Source of the DNA: a virus
Direction: 5' to 3' (one strand)
Virus record (IMG/VR): IMGVR_UViG_3300030117_006560
Span: 1-21,787 of that record
Length of the DNA: 21,787 nt
Part shown: piece after piece, positions 21,033-21,787 of the stretch
Layout of the letters: the number at the start of each line of letters is the position of its first letter
How positions within the stretch are numbered: the first letter of the stretch is position 1
Translations under genes and position numbers: made by a program
Notes under the pieces: generated by a model
Databases searched by the model: none
The model's input: the letters and a program-made list of their open reading frames with translations, nothing else
What the model was told of the DNA's origin: nothing

Positions 21033-21063
21033 AATCGGGGTAGTTTTTCTGCCCCGATTTTTC
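21033..21063 (+). terminator. rho-independent terminator after hsp20
   Basis: An 11-bp stem AATCGGGGTAG / CTGCCCCGATT (one G-U pair) with a TTTTT loop, followed by TTTTC. It ends the hsp20 transcript immediately before the next -35 element. It is the clearest terminator in the window. Confidence 0.93.
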
Positions 21064-21092
21064 TTGACACCTAATAAAAACTAAAATATAAT
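21064..21092 (+). promoter_or_regulatory. consensus sigma-70 promoter
   Basis: TTGACA (21064-21069), 17-nt spacer, TATAAT (21087-21092): a perfect match abutting the hsp20 terminator. +1 near 21099 gives a leader of about 20 nt. It probably drives 21119 onwards, including the tRNA-Leu. Confidence 0.9.
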
Positions 21093-21118
21093 TAGTATAT
21101 AAAGTGATGGAGAAAGAT

Positions 21119-21298
21119 ATGAGAACTTACAAAATGCAGTGGCGTCACACAGATCAACGCTGGATTGATGACTACTCAAATGGAAATGAGCAGCAAGTAA
21201 TCCAGAAAGCGATATGGAGAAAAGATAGAAACCCTAACCAATATATCCGCGTCGTATTGGAGGAAAATGGTAGGCAGATGCCTGTCTTTTTTGCCTAA
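21119..21298 (+). CDS. hypothetical small protein
   Basis: 59 residues; ATG 21119 is chosen because GGAG at 21109 has the right spacing, while the in-frame GTG 21104 and ATG 21107 lie on top of that site. MRTYKMQWRHTDQRW, a helix NEQQVIQKAIWRKD and a closing strand IRVVLEENGRQMPVFF suggest a small alpha/beta fold. It is not recognised. Its stop overlaps the next ATG (TAATG). Confidence 0.72.
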   Translation: MRTYKMQWRHTDQRWIDDYSNGNEQQVIQKAIWRKDRNPNQYIRVVLEENGRQMPVFFA

Positions 21299-21531
21299 TG
21301 AAGATTGGAGAGCTAGTAGTCTGGAAAGAGTGCATTCGAGGCGAGCAGACCGACTCGTTCAGAGAGACTGTCGGAATGCTCACTCGTATCTTGAATGTTG
21401 ATGTGGATGGCTACAACATATTAGAGATAAAAACTTTTCAAGGTGAGACTATTTTAGCGCCAGGATACGAGTGTTATTCATGGTCTTGCCCTACTAACCC
21501 TGGATGTCATTGCGGAGCCTGCCACCCATGA
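21298..21531 (+). CDS. small 'GDLV' family protein 6 with Cys-rich tail
   Basis: 77 residues: MKIGELVVWKEC, TVGMLTRIL and YNILEIKTFQGE keep the first strands of the family. The C-terminus is unusual: CYSWSCPTNPGCHCGACHP, with five cysteines plus His in about 20 residues, suited to bind a metal. The start overlaps the previous stop by one base and the end overlaps the next gene by ATGA. The added tail sets it apart from the other members; function is unknown. Confidence 0.75.
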   Translation: MKIGELVVWKECIRGEQTDSFRETVGMLTRILNVDVDGYNILEIKTFQGETILAPGYECYSWSCPTNPGCHCGACHP

Positions 21532-21752
21532 AAGTCGGTGATTTAGTTAGATTAACTGATAGCGAATGTTATCATCCAGATGATGATTTTACACATTATG
21601 GTGTGTTATTGAAAATAGAAAGAGATTATTTTGGTATCGGAGGAGGATATATTAATCGAGACGAAGGTTGTCATATTAGATGGTCAAACAACACATGGTC
21701 TGTTGAGCCAATACAGTTTATAGAAAAAGTATATGCCGATGTGGTGGAATAG
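21528..21752 (+). CDS. small 'GDLV' family protein 7, overlapping a tRNA
   Basis: 74 residues; the ATG at 21528 overlaps the upstream stop and begins MKVGDLVRLTDS as in protein 2, so the longer frame from 21504 is rejected. HYGVLLKIE, CHIRWSNNTWSVEPIQFIEK fit the family. Its last six codons and stop lie inside the tRNA-Leu gene (from 21735). The tRNA and the protein therefore share bases, and RNase P cleavage would cut the message within the coding region. Confidence 0.75.
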   Translation: MKVGDLVRLTDSECYHPDDDFTHYGVLLKIERDYFGIGGGYINRDEGCHIRWSNNTWSVEPIQFIEKVYADVVE

Positions 21753-21787
21753 GTAGACACAACAGACTTAAAATCTGTTGAGCTTTT
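21735..21787 (+). tRNA. tRNA-Leu (UAA), 3' part beyond window
   Basis: GCCGATG acceptor strand, then TGGTGGAATAGGTAGACAC (typical leucine D arm), anticodon stem ACAGA/TCTGT and loop CTTAAAA give anticodon UAA. The start of the long variable arm follows (TGAGCTTTT). The T arm and acceptor 3' strand are outside the window. It overlaps the upstream coding sequence by 18 nt. Confidence 0.9.

Noticed and set aside
1-21787. CRISPR array, insertion sequence or integrase/attachment site
   Set aside because: No spaced direct-repeat array, transposase, integrase or terminal inverted repeats were seen; the only clustered repeats are the in-gene acidic units.

Overview
The window looks like part of the genome of a large tailed bacteriophage (Caudoviricetes), probably marine or aquatic. 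All genes lie on the + strand and are packed with ATGA, GTGA or TAATG junctions and overlaps. There are many small unrecognised ORFs, phage-encoded tRNAs, DUF3310 and DUF4385 proteins, a phage dUTPase and a DnaE-type replicative polymerase. Host-derived 'auxiliary' genes are scattered among them. Shine-Dalgarno sites are strong (AAGGAG type), and several promoters are near-perfect TTGACA-N17-TATAAT. The host therefore probably uses an ordinary sigma-70/SD expression system. The host itself cannot be named from the sequence.

Layout. (1) 1-5.2 kb is a replication and nucleotide block: the 3' part of dnaE (the PHP end lies outside the window), dUTPase, a zinc-ribbon protein, a DUF3310 protein, a CBS-less IMPDH/GMP-reductase-family enzyme, and a tiny protein with a sigma-region-4-like helix-turn-helix and four cysteines. 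(2) 5.2-8.8 kb holds an acidic tandem-repeat protein, a membrane protein, a ClpP-like protease with an odd start region, and a 569-residue protein with a weak nuclease-like pattern. (3) 8.8-12.1 kb holds a stand-alone GroEL under a consensus promoter, a tail-anchored coiled-coil protein, small proteins, a glutaredoxin and a fatty-acid-hydroxylase-family protein. (4) 12.2-16.9 kb holds an 849-residue unknown protein, an archaeal-type (class II) GAPDH and a UV-damage endonuclease. (5) 16.9-21.8 kb is an accessory tract of small genes: seven short 'GDLV' proteins of one apparent family, a DUF4385 protein, zinc-finger proteins, a row of small membrane proteins, Hsp20, a CAU-anticodon tRNA (probably tRNA-Ile2) and the start of a tRNA-Leu(UAA).

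How it fits together. Polymerase, dUTPase and the purine enzyme serve DNA synthesis. UVDE protects DNA. GroEL, Hsp20 and ClpP form a protein-quality set, and GAPDH, glutaredoxin and the hydroxylase would act on host metabolism or redox. Consensus host-type promoters appear only from about 8.8 kb rightwards, apart from one doubtful site inside dnaE. The right part therefore looks like early or middle genes transcribed by host RNA polymerase. The left part may be read from upstream or from a phage-modified polymerase. Two right-hand promoters place +1 exactly on an ATG, which suggests leaderless mRNAs.
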